29,787 nucleotides of DNA from CAVZKK01 sp964573475 (GTDB lineage: Archaea; Thermoproteota; Bathyarchaeia; Bathyarchaeales; Bathycorpusculaceae). The notes below the pieces were generated by a model that was not told the DNA's origin, did not search any database, and worked only from the letters and a program-made list of their open reading frames with translations. A program made the position numbers and the translations under genes. The DNA lies in assembly GCA_964573475.1 (NCBI GenBank), contig CAZNJT010000007.1, forward strand, positions 1 to 29,787. The letters are read 5' to 3'. This document shows positions 23,879 to 29,787 of this stretch, piece by piece (position 1 is the first letter of the stretch; every line of letters begins with the position of its first letter).

Positions 23879-24850
23879 ATGAGCTTTGAAATGTGGGCTG
23901 AAAAATACCGACCGAAGACGTTAGATGGTATGGTGAATCAAAAAGAAATAGTTGAACGCTTGAAAAGTTTCGTTAAATCAAGAAATGTACCACACTGCAT
24001 TTTTGCAGGGCCTCCCGGAACTGGAAAAACCACAGCCGCACTTTGCTTAGCAAGAGACCTTTACGGCGACGCGTATAGAGAACACCTCATGGAATTAAAC
24101 GCCAGCGATGAAAGAGGAATTAACGTTGTTCGGGAAACCGTGAAAACTTTTGCGAGGATTCGATCTATTGGTGAAATCCCATTCAAAATAATGATCTTGG
24201 ACGAGGCTGACAATATGACTTCTGACGCACAGCAAGCGCTAAGGCGGACAATGGAGCGTTACACAGAAACATGCCGATTCATTATGTGCGCAAATTACAG
24301 CGGAAAAATAATAGAGCCAATTCAATCCCGATGCGCGCCATTCCGTTTCACTTTCCTGCCCAGAGAAGAACAAGATAAATATTTGAAACACATCGCGGAA
24401 AATGAAAATGTTAAGCTTTTGAAGGATGGGTTAGATGCAATTTTTGAGGTTTGTAGTGGAGACCTAAGAAAGGCAATAAACACCCTACAAGCAGCAACTT
24501 CACTAAACAAACCTGTGGACGCGAAAGTTGTCTATTCCATTACAGGAAGGGCTAGCCCGGCAGATGTGCAGAAAATGATTGAAACTGTTATGGCTGGCAA
24601 CTTTTTAGAAGCAAGAAAACAACTGCGCGACATGATTCAAAAATATGGGGTGGCTGGAAGCGACATAATCCGTCAAATTCACACAGAAATCTTTAGAACA
24701 GAAATTCCAGAACCATGGAAGATAAAGTTAGCTGGCGTTGTCGGCGAAATAGATTATAGACTTGTTGAAGGTGCAGACGAAGAGGTTCAGTTAAGCGCGT
24801 TGTTGGCTAGACTTGTCGAAGCTGGTAACGAATTAAGAAAAGCGAACTAG
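23879..24850 (+). CDS. rfcS: Replication factor C small subunit
   Basis: This is the clamp-loader subunit present in several copies per complex; it loads PCNA. The N-terminal RFC box MWAEKYRPKTLDGMV is followed by Walker A GPPGTGKT (residues 44-51), Walker B ILDEAD (about 105-110), and the arginine-finger motif SRC in IQSRCAPFRF. The C-terminal collar helices complete the 323-residue protein. GGAG lies about 12 bases before the ATG. AT-rich TATA candidates are at 23831-23854 but cannot be told apart. The large subunit follows after 10 bases. Confidence 0.97.
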   Translation: MSFEMWAEKYRPKTLDGMVNQKEIVERLKSFVKSRNVPHCIFAGPPGTGKTTAALCLARDLYGDAYREHLMELNASDERGINVVRETVKTFARIRSIGEIPFKIMILDEADNMTSDAQQALRRTMERYTETCRFIMCANYSGKIIEPIQSRCAPFRFTFLPREEQDKYLKHIAENENVKLLKDGLDAIFEVCSGDLRKAINTLQAATSLNKPVDAKVVYSITGRASPADVQKMIETVMAGNFLEARKQLRDMIQKYGVAGSDIIRQIHTEIFRTEIPEPWKIKLAGVVGEIDYRLVEGADEEVQLSALLARLVEAGNELRKAN

Positions 24851-24860
24851 GTGCAAATGT

Positions 24861-26120
24861 TTGTATGCCGCTTGGACTGTTAAGCACAAACCAAAGTCTT
24901 TGGCAGAGGTTATTGGAAACAAGGAAACAATTCAAAAATTCGTCGATTGGATAAAATCTTGGGATGAAGGTGCTCCTAAAAAAAGAGCTGCTTTTTTGTA
25001 TGGTCCGCCAGGCATCGGAAAAACGGTTACTGTTGAAGCCTTGGCTTATGATTTCCAAATGGAGCTTGTGGAGAAAAATGCAAGTGACTATCGAACAGAA
25101 GATGCCATAAACCGTTTTGCGGGGTTAGCCTCACAATATGGATCATTATTTGGTGGAAAAAGGATTGTTTTGCTCGATGAATTGGACGGCTTAACAGGAA
25201 CGGCCGATAAAGGTGGAGTGAAAGCAATAACTGATATTGTGAAAACTGCTCAATGTCCAATAGTTCTAATTGCTAACAATGCCTATGACCCGCGCTTCTC
25301 GAATCTTCGCAGCTACTGCCTTCTAATAGAATTTAAGAAGCCGCCCACTGGCGAAGTAACGAAACACTTAAAGCGCATATGTATATGTGAAGGCATTCAA
25401 GCCGATGAAGAGGCTCTCAAATTTATTGCCCAACGCTCTGGGGGCGACATTCGCTCAGCAGTGAACGACCTACAAGCTTTAGCTCAAGGCAAGAAAAAAC
25501 TAACCTATGAAGATGTTTCTTGGCTTGGTTACCGCGACAGACAAGATACAATTTTCAACGTGTTAAGAATGATAATTTATGGAAGAACCTGTCTTAGCGC
25601 AAAACAAGCAGTGGATATGGCTGACGTGGACATTGACATGCTTTTTGAATGGATATATGAGAACGTTCCAGAACACCTAACAGACCCGCATGACTTGGCA
25701 AGAGCCATGGACGCACTTTCAATTGCAGATGTTTATCGTGGCAGAATCCGCGCCACTCAGGACTGGAGCTTTACACGCTACGTTATTGATTACATGACTG
25801 CAGGCGTGGCTATGGCTAGGCAAAACACTAAAGCCCATGGTTGGATACCGTTCAAGTTTCCCGCGCGTATACAAATGTTGTCAAGGTCTAAGGCTGAACG
25901 TGCCATGCAGCTAAACATAGGGCGCAAGATTAAGCGTAGATGTCACATCTCTGCTAACAGAGCCTCAAAAGAGGTTCTTCCATTTCTGAAAATTATTTTT
26001 AAAAACAATGCGGATATGGCTGCGGGACTTGCTAAATGGCTTGATTTGGATGCGGAGATGGTTGAACATCTAGCTGGAAGCAAAGAAAAAGCTGAAAACA
26101 TCGTTAAACTGTTGAGTTAA
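24861..26120 (+). CDS. rfcL: Replication factor C large subunit
   Basis: The single large clamp-loader subunit per complex. WTVKHKPKSLAEVIGN is the RFC box, GPPGIGKT (residues 48-55) Walker A and LLDELDGL Walker B. NASDYRT and RSGGDIRSAVNDLQAL also match the family. The start is TTG at 24861, supported by AGGTG seven bases upstream; the nearby ATG is in another frame. At 419 residues it is shorter than many archaeal RFC-L proteins. It ends ...KAENIVKLLS with no PCNA-interacting (PIP) motif of the QxxLxxFF type. It overlaps no gene and converges with the tRNA-binding gene 17 bases later. Confidence 0.95.
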   Translation: MYAAWTVKHKPKSLAEVIGNKETIQKFVDWIKSWDEGAPKKRAAFLYGPPGIGKTVTVEALAYDFQMELVEKNASDYRTEDAINRFAGLASQYGSLFGGKRIVLLDELDGLTGTADKGGVKAITDIVKTAQCPIVLIANNAYDPRFSNLRSYCLLIEFKKPPTGEVTKHLKRICICEGIQADEEALKFIAQRSGGDIRSAVNDLQALAQGKKKLTYEDVSWLGYRDRQDTIFNVLRMIIYGRTCLSAKQAVDMADVDIDMLFEWIYENVPEHLTDPHDLARAMDALSIADVYRGRIRATQDWSFTRYVIDYMTAGVAMARQNTKAHGWIPFKFPARIQMLSRSKAERAMQLNIGRKIKRRCHISANRASKEVLPFLKIIFKNNADMAAGLAKWLDLDAEMVEHLAGSKEKAENIVKLLS

Positions 26121-26137
26121 AAGTCTATTGCGCCCGC

Positions 26138-26464
26138 TTAGTGTATTTTACTTCCTTCATCAATATCTTTTTCCGGCTGCAAACATACAACATTTCCTTT
26201 ATCGTCCTCAGCAGCCAAAATCATGCATCGAGATTCCACACCCATCAACTTTCTCCGCTGAAGATTCAGTATAAACGCATATTTTTTACCAACCAAATCT
26301 TCAGGTCTATACCATTGCAAAAGACCAGCGACTGCTTGCCTTTTCTCTGTTCCAAAATCTACAATCATCTTTATGAGATTTCGCGAACCCGGGATTTGGT
26401 TTGCCTCCAAAATTTTTCCAACACGCATATCCAGCTTTCGGAAATCTTTAAACGATATTTCCAT
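26138..26464 (-). CDS. tRNA-binding OB-fold protein (MetRS C-terminal/CsaA-like)
   Basis: A stand-alone Arc1p/EMAP-like OB domain: FKDFRKLDMRVGKILEANQIPGS, then VDFGTEKRQAVAGLLQWY, then NLQRRKLMGVESRCMILAA. These are the landmarks of the MetRS beta domain, which archaea often encode separately and which helps dock tRNA. I chose the ATG at 26464 (108 residues) because GGTGG lies upstream and the family starts here. An ATG at 26497 would add 11 residues and lies 8 bases after the HD gene stop. It ends the operon with the HD hydrolase and endonuclease V. No MetRS catalytic gene is in the window, so the partner is unproven. Confidence 0.88.
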   Translation of the reverse strand: MEISFKDFRKLDMRVGKILEANQIPGSRNLIKMIVDFGTEKRQAVAGLLQWYRPEDLVGKKYAFILNLQRRKLMGVESRCMILAAEDDKGNVVCLQPEKDIDEGSKIH

Positions 26465-26505
26465 TTTCACAGCCACCGTTTTCCAACTTTCAAGCATTAA
26501 ATCTA

Positions 26506-27213
26506 TTAAGCTTTGTGTGTTTTTCTCTTCCGTTTTATCTTTTCAACTGTTTTCGCTACGCCTTCCCAGTCTTCGACAGACTTCGAGTGAATTATTTCGA
26601 AGGCTTCCTTCGAAGTTAATCCAAACAATTCTTCGCCAGCAGCTCTTCTTGCGAGATATCGTGCTGCATTTAAAATTTCACCGTTCAATCGTGAATCTAT
26701 TAAATCTGCTAAATGGCAAATCAAGGCTTCAACGGTGTGTGGCCTAATTGGGCCGTAATCTCCATGATGGGCGGATACTACGTGAACCACCTCTAGTGGA
26801 AAGCCTCTTCGAACAAGTTCTGAAATTACAAGGGATAAATGGTCCATGTAATCGGCTAAGCCTGTTGTGCCGTAACTTCCATTTTCATTCACAGTATATG
26901 TAACGGGCTTAAAAATGTCATGCAATAAAACGCCAGCTATAACAAGGTCACGATTTACTTTTCCGTGGTAAACCTTCTCTACTGAATCGCAAATTGCTAG
27001 TGCGATGTTGGCTGTTGAAACAACATGCTCGATGTAACCTCCTGGATAGTAATGGTGGTGGGATAACCCTGCCGGCGAAACTTCGAGAGGCAGACCTGCA
27101 TGTTTTTTCCCGTTTATTTCGAAGGTTGGATTTTCCAATAATTCAATAACCTTTCCTCGAAGTTTCTTATCTCGAATTTTGTCCGCTAACGCCTTAAGCT
27201 TCGGGTGAAGCAA
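26506..27213 (-). CDS. HD-domain phosphohydrolase
   Basis: A metal-dependent hydrolase of the HD superfamily, with a layout like the HD part of YhaM-type 3'-5' exoribonucleases. HHHYYPGGYIEHVV supplies early metal-site His residues, LLHDIFKPV is the HD motif itself, and VSAHHGDYG adds a later His. Helix HLADLIDSR supplies the final Asp. There is no OB or nuclease domain beside it, and the 235-residue chain ends in a basic tail (EKIKRKRKTHKA) that could bind nucleic acid. The start is TTG at 27213, with GGGAG about 15 bases upstream; other starts are possible. It lies 18 bases after the endonuclease V stop. The substrate is unknown, though an RNA or nucleotide role would fit the neighbours. 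Confidence 0.85.
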   Translation of the reverse strand: MLHPKLKALADKIRDKKLRGKVIELLENPTFEINGKKHAGLPLEVSPAGLSHHHYYPGGYIEHVVSTANIALAICDSVEKVYHGKVNRDLVIAGVLLHDIFKPVTYTVNENGSYGTTGLADYMDHLSLVISELVRRGFPLEVVHVVSAHHGDYGPIRPHTVEALICHLADLIDSRLNGEILNAARYLARRAAGEELFGLTSKEAFEIIHSKSVEDWEGVAKTVEKIKRKRKTHKA

Positions 27214-27231
27214 TTTGATCTCGCTCGCTCC

Positions 27232-27771
27232 CTATTTGTTAGTTGCCAAGGCAATATTGATTTTTCGCTTTTCCAGCGTTGCTGTTTCATGGGCTTTTAA
27301 AACGGGTTCTGGAATACGGTTATAGCGTGTGCAGTGTTTAACGATTTTTATGGCTTTTTCTAATGAAACCATGTGTCCAACACTAACATAAACCGGTTTA
27401 CATCCACGTTTGATTGTAACTATTGCCCCGACAACTTCACCTTTGTTTTTTAAAAAAGCAACTTCGTCTTCAGTCTTAGTCCTTTCAGCTTCGCCAAACA
27501 GTCTACTCTTTGCAACACCGATTGTTGGTTTTCCTATAGCAAGACCCAGATGGCTGGCAAATCCGCACCGATAAGGATGTGCAAAACCTTGGCCGTCAAC
27601 AAGAAAAATGTCTGGCTGCATGTGCAGTTTTTTGATGCTTAGAACCGCGGGCGGTATTTCCCTAAAAGAAAGCAGTGTTGGAATATATGGGAAACGAGTT
27701 TTACAAAGGGCTGTTTGTGATTCTACAAGTTTAAGAGAATCGTAGTCCAAAACTGCTACGGCGCCGATAGA
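27232..27771 (-). CDS. nfi: Endonuclease V, N-terminus lost in assembly gap
   Basis: Endonuclease V cuts near deoxyinosine in DNA, or inosine in RNA, repairing or sensing deamination. The frame is open up to the gap at 27772 and reads SIGAVAVLDYDSLKLVE, the usual second strand, so the real start is upstream in the missing bases. FREIPPAV carries a catalytic Glu, DIFLVDGQGFAHPYRCG an Asp and His, and IGVAKSRLFG the later conserved part. The first catalytic Asp (in the GVDxSY motif) lies in the gap. The visible 179 residues otherwise match the family. It shares strand and probably transcript with translin upstream and the HD gene downstream. Confidence 0.92.
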   Translation of the reverse strand, partial: SIGAVAVLDYDSLKLVESQTALCKTRFPYIPTLLSFREIPPAVLSIKKLHMQPDIFLVDGQGFAHPYRCGFASHLGLAIGKPTIGVAKSRLFGEAERTKTEDEVAFLKNKGEVVGAIVTIKRGCKPVYVSVGHMVSLEKAIKIVKHCTRYNRIPEPVLKAHETATLEKRKINIALATNK

Positions 27772-27871
27772 NNNNNNNNNNNNNNNNNNNNNNNNNNNNN
27801 NNNNNNNNNNNNNNNNNNNNNNNNNNNNNNNNNNNNNNNNNNNNNNNNNNNNNNNNNNNNNNNNNNNNNNN
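27772..27871. other. Assembly gap (100 N)
   Basis: Exactly 100 N, the usual placeholder for a gap of unknown length. It removes the N-terminus of endonuclease V and the last residues of translin. The true distance between the two genes is not known, and a small gene could hide here. Confidence 0.98.
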
Positions 27872-28456
27872 GCTCCTCCGAATTTCCTGTGTTACATCTC
27901 CCCGCGTGGCTTCAATAATTTTTCTTGCACCATCGCATTTTCTTCTAAGACCAGGAACTAACATGTAAGCCTCGTCCATGGCCATAAGTTCAATATAAAT
28001 TTCATCCATTGTTTCTAAGCATTTTTCGCTTTTCCCCACGTCTCCCTCACGTAAAGCATCCAGCGCCATACGTCTATATTCCCCTATAACATCGGCCAAC
28101 CCAAGTACATAATCAACTGAAGGCACGTTAATTTCCTTCGGTGTTACAAATTTTGATTCTTCGATTAACTTAAGAAATATGTTTGCTTCAGAATACTCTT
28201 GAAGAGCAGCGCTAAATAGGCCGCTGTAAACAATGTATGGGTAATTAGCTGACGTGTCATTAAGCTTTGAAATGATCTGTGTAGCTTTTTCAATAAGCTT
28301 TTTTGCGTCCTTTAATCTTTTTTGATGACTTAAGAGAATTGCTTGTTTGGAAAGGCTTGTTGCCTTTCGCATGTCTTTTTGAGCGTTTTCTCGCACTTTT
28401 TCCTTTTCTCTCAGTTCTTTCCTAATCTCCCTCAAAATATTTTTTAAAGAAGGCAT
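27872..28456 (-). CDS. Translin family protein, C-terminal end lost in gap
   Basis: Translin is an all-helical nucleic-acid-binding protein that forms octameric rings. With its partner TRAX it processes RNA in eukaryotes; archaeal forms are also reported to act on RNA. The 195 visible residues contain the family pattern, from the long first helices to YVLGLADVIGEYRRMALDALREGD and the ending VPGLRRKCDGARKIIEATRGDVTQEIRRS. That last stretch is normally within ten or so residues of the C-terminus, so little is missing. The ATG at 28456 has AGGTG about 8 bases upstream and a TATA-like box at 28492-28501. Endonuclease V follows beyond the gap. Confidence 0.9.
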
Positions 28457-28491
28457 AAGTTCGCACCTACTTAGTCTAAGGTAGAAGCAGA

Positions 28492-28501
28492 TAAGTATTT
28501 T
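28492..28501 (-). promoter_or_regulatory. TATA box of the translin gene
   Basis: The minus strand reads AAAATACTTA about 40 bases before the ATG at 28456. Initiation near 28470 leaves just enough leader for the AGGTG ribosome site. Confidence 0.5.
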
Positions 28502-28550
28502 ATTCTGTCCCTAAAAAGGAAGGAGGGAATTATGTAGTTTTGCTGTTATT

Positions 28551-28742
28551 TTACTGTTCTGTTGGTTCTTTCCATTTCTCTACGAGGAGCTTGTTGTCTC
28601 CAAGTTTGAAGCTCACTCTTACGAATATAGAGTCGGAGCCTCTAAATGGGAACATGCTGTCTTCGGCGAAGTCTTTTGGCAAGTAAATCAAGTATTTGCC
28701 GTCTTTTCTTCTGAACAAGCGTCCTCTTCCATCGTTAACCAT
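28551..28742 (-). CDS. Small conserved-type archaeal protein, unknown function
   Basis: A 63-residue protein, likely real because GAGGTG lies about 8 bases before the ATG and a TATA-like TTAAATAA sits at 28801-28808. The sequence (GRLFRRKDGKYLIYLPKDFAEDSMFPFRG, then an amphipathic beta stretch SIFVRVSFKLGDNKLLVEKW) looks like a small beta-rich fold. It is reminiscent of AbrB/SpoVT swapped-hairpin DNA-binding proteins, with the pattern YLIYLPKDFAED in the position of their conserved LPKxL. That comparison is by eye only. It is monocistronic, between tyw1 and translin. Confidence 0.7.
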   Translation of the reverse strand: MVNDGRGRLFRRKDGKYLIYLPKDFAEDSMFPFRGSDSIFVRVSFKLGDNKLLVEKWKEPTEQ

Positions 28743-28800
28743 TTTGTTTACACCTCGCTTAAATCAGTGGTTCAAGTTTGTAGGGAATAGGAAACAAGAA

Positions 28801-28808
28801 TTATTTAA
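28801..28808 (-). promoter_or_regulatory. TATA-like box of the 63-residue protein gene
   Basis: The minus strand reads TTAAATAA about 60 bases before the ATG at 28742, giving a predicted leader of roughly 35 bases. Confidence 0.45.
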
Positions 28809-28885
28809 GCCTTATTCTCATCGTATTCAAAAACTAGTCTTCACCCTTATAGAAAATAACAGAAACTTGAATCATTTGCAAAAAA

Positions 28886-29785
28886 TTAGCCGCCACCGAA
28901 TCTTATAGACTTTTCAAGTTTGCTCAATAATACAACTCGACTTTCCTGCGATTCATCAATAATATTGTAGCCTGTTTCCTTCGCTATTTGCGTTGCAAAT
29001 TCACGAATTTCTCCATGAGTTGGCATACATTCGTAACCTAAACGAAGTCTGGAAAACCCAACATGCATGTAGGCTTTAGGTTCAATATAGGTTGGGTTAG
29101 CTTTTTCGACAAGTTTGGCGTAGCCCTTTATGTTTTTCATGTTTAACCCGCGCACTATGGTTATTCGGATTACCGTTGGACATTTGAAGCTGGACAAAAG
29201 CTCCAAAGTTTGATTCAGTTTTTCCCAAGCCTTTGGAATTTGAGGACGGCAAATATGCTTAAATGCTTCTTCATCTGGAGCACAAACAGAAATGTAAAGC
29301 TGCGTTGGTACTTCCTCTAGTTTAGCTAGAACTGAAGGCGCAGTTCCATTAGACACGAGAAACGTTGTGAATCCTCTTCTGTGAAAGGCGTGAATTAACT
29401 CTCCTACGTGCTTATACAGCGTTGGCTCTCCAGTCAAGCTTATGGCTGCGTGCCTAGGAGTTAAGGCTTCTTTGAATTTTTTCTGGTTTGTCTCGGGGTT
29501 GCCCTTGTATCCACTTAAGATTTCAAGTTGCGCCTTGATACTTTCTTCAACAATCTCTTCGGGAGAGTCCCATGCTGGCAGTCTCATTTCATCCCACGTG
29601 ATTTGATGGTCACCGCTTTGGGCTCTCCAACAAAATAGGCATTTTTCTGTACAGTAAAAAAGCGCGGGCGTCATTTGTATGCATTGATGTGTTTTTATTC
29701 CGTAAAATTTTTGTTTGTAGCATGGTCTGTCGTGGATTAAAGTTTCATAAAGCCATCTGCACCTTTTAACTGCTGAATGTCGACC
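28886..29785 (-). CDS. Tyw1, 4-demethylwyosine synthase (partial, leaves the window)
   Basis: A radical SAM enzyme that builds the tricyclic wyosine base at position 37 of tRNA-Phe from N1-methylguanosine and pyruvate. The frame is open to the right edge: upstream of the internal ATG at 29674 it continues as GRHSAVKRC...CYKQKFYGIKTHQCIQ, typical of archaeal Tyw1. The radical SAM cluster is YCTEKCLFC (C-x3-C-x2-C). Then come LTGEPTLY (the GGE-like SAM motif) and VSNGT. The start near 29674 would cut off conserved residues, so the gene begins outside the window. The extra upstream cysteines probably belong to the second Fe-S cluster. The gene stands apart from its neighbours. Confidence 0.93.
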   Translation of the reverse strand, partial: GRHSAVKRCRWLYETLIHDRPCYKQKFYGIKTHQCIQMTPALFYCTEKCLFCWRAQSGDHQITWDEMRLPAWDSPEEIVEESIKAQLEILSGYKGNPETNQKKFKEALTPRHAAISLTGEPTLYKHVGELIHAFHRRGFTTFLVSNGTAPSVLAKLEEVPTQLYISVCAPDEEAFKHICRPQIPKAWEKLNQTLELLSSFKCPTVIRITIVRGLNMKNIKGYAKLVEKANPTYIEPKAYMHVGFSRLRLGYECMPTHGEIREFATQIAKETGYNIIDESQESRVVLLSKLEKSIRFGGG

Positions 29786-29787
29786 GA

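Noticed and set aside
26141..26500. 119-residue open frame on + opposite the tRNA-binding protein
   Set aside because: It mirrors the real gene almost exactly. The minus strand encodes a clear OB-fold domain.
1..29787. CRISPR arrays, insertion sequences, tRNA or rRNA genes
   Set aside because: No regular spaced repeats, transposase frames, terminal inverted repeats or tRNA-like cloverleaf sequences were seen in any intergenic region.

Overview
The window is archaeal. It carries PCNA, both subunits of an archaeo-eukaryotic primase, two GINS subunits, MCM, both clamp-loader subunits, ribosomal proteins L44e and S27e, aIF2-alpha, Nop10, Tyw1, translin and an archaeosortase. TATA-like promoters sit in short intergenic gaps. 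The gene set and the protein flavour suggest a TACK archaeon, probably Bathyarchaeia; that lineage call is inference. A run of exactly 100 N (27772-27871) marks a scaffold gap, so this is a draft or metagenome-derived assembly.

Layout. 1-1134: the PCNA tail and PriL. 1227-6588: surface-glycan genes, with a dolichol-phosphate sugar transferase on + facing an FkbM methyltransferase, a secreted-type protein, a DUF2079 membrane protein and a GT4 glycosyltransferase on -. 6732-8505: PriS and Gins15. 8521-9639: an archaeosortase on -. 9812-12037: a tight translation operon, rpl44e-rps27e-aif2a-nop10-PAC2. 12056-15817 (-): Gins23, then MCM, then wecB. 15967-23777: a nitrogen/glutamate island. It holds two glutamate dehydrogenases, an FMN glutamate-synthase-like enzyme, a RecA/KaiC-like protein with a broken P-loop, and a large ribbon-helix-helix regulator. 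23879-26120: RFC small and large subunits. 26138-28742 (-): a tRNA-binding OB protein, an HD hydrolase, endonuclease V, translin and a 63-residue protein. 28886-29787 (-): Tyw1, which leaves the window.

How it fits together. Nine replication genes (PCNA, PriL, PriS, Gins15, Gins23, MCM, RFC-S, RFC-L, plus the linked translation genes as context) lie within 30 kb, an extended form of a replication-translation linkage already described in archaea. Cell-surface genes are interleaved with it: the sugar transferases, wecB and the archaeosortase. Strictly counted, the replication genes are eight; the translation block is the ninth element of the neighbourhood.

The most novel part is the glutamate island. 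GDH2 has about 170 extra N-terminal residues made of two copies of an unrecognised helical repeat. The gene after it encodes a 649-residue RHH-type regulator with a Cys-rich C-terminus. Tandem TGWACAT-type direct repeats, spaced about 10 bp, lie in three promoter regions: before the glutamate-synthase-like gene, between the KaiC-like gene and GDH2, and before the regulator itself. Together they look like an autoregulated nitrogen-assimilation regulon. All intergenic gaps are shorter than 300 bases. I found no tRNA, rRNA, CRISPR array or insertion sequence.
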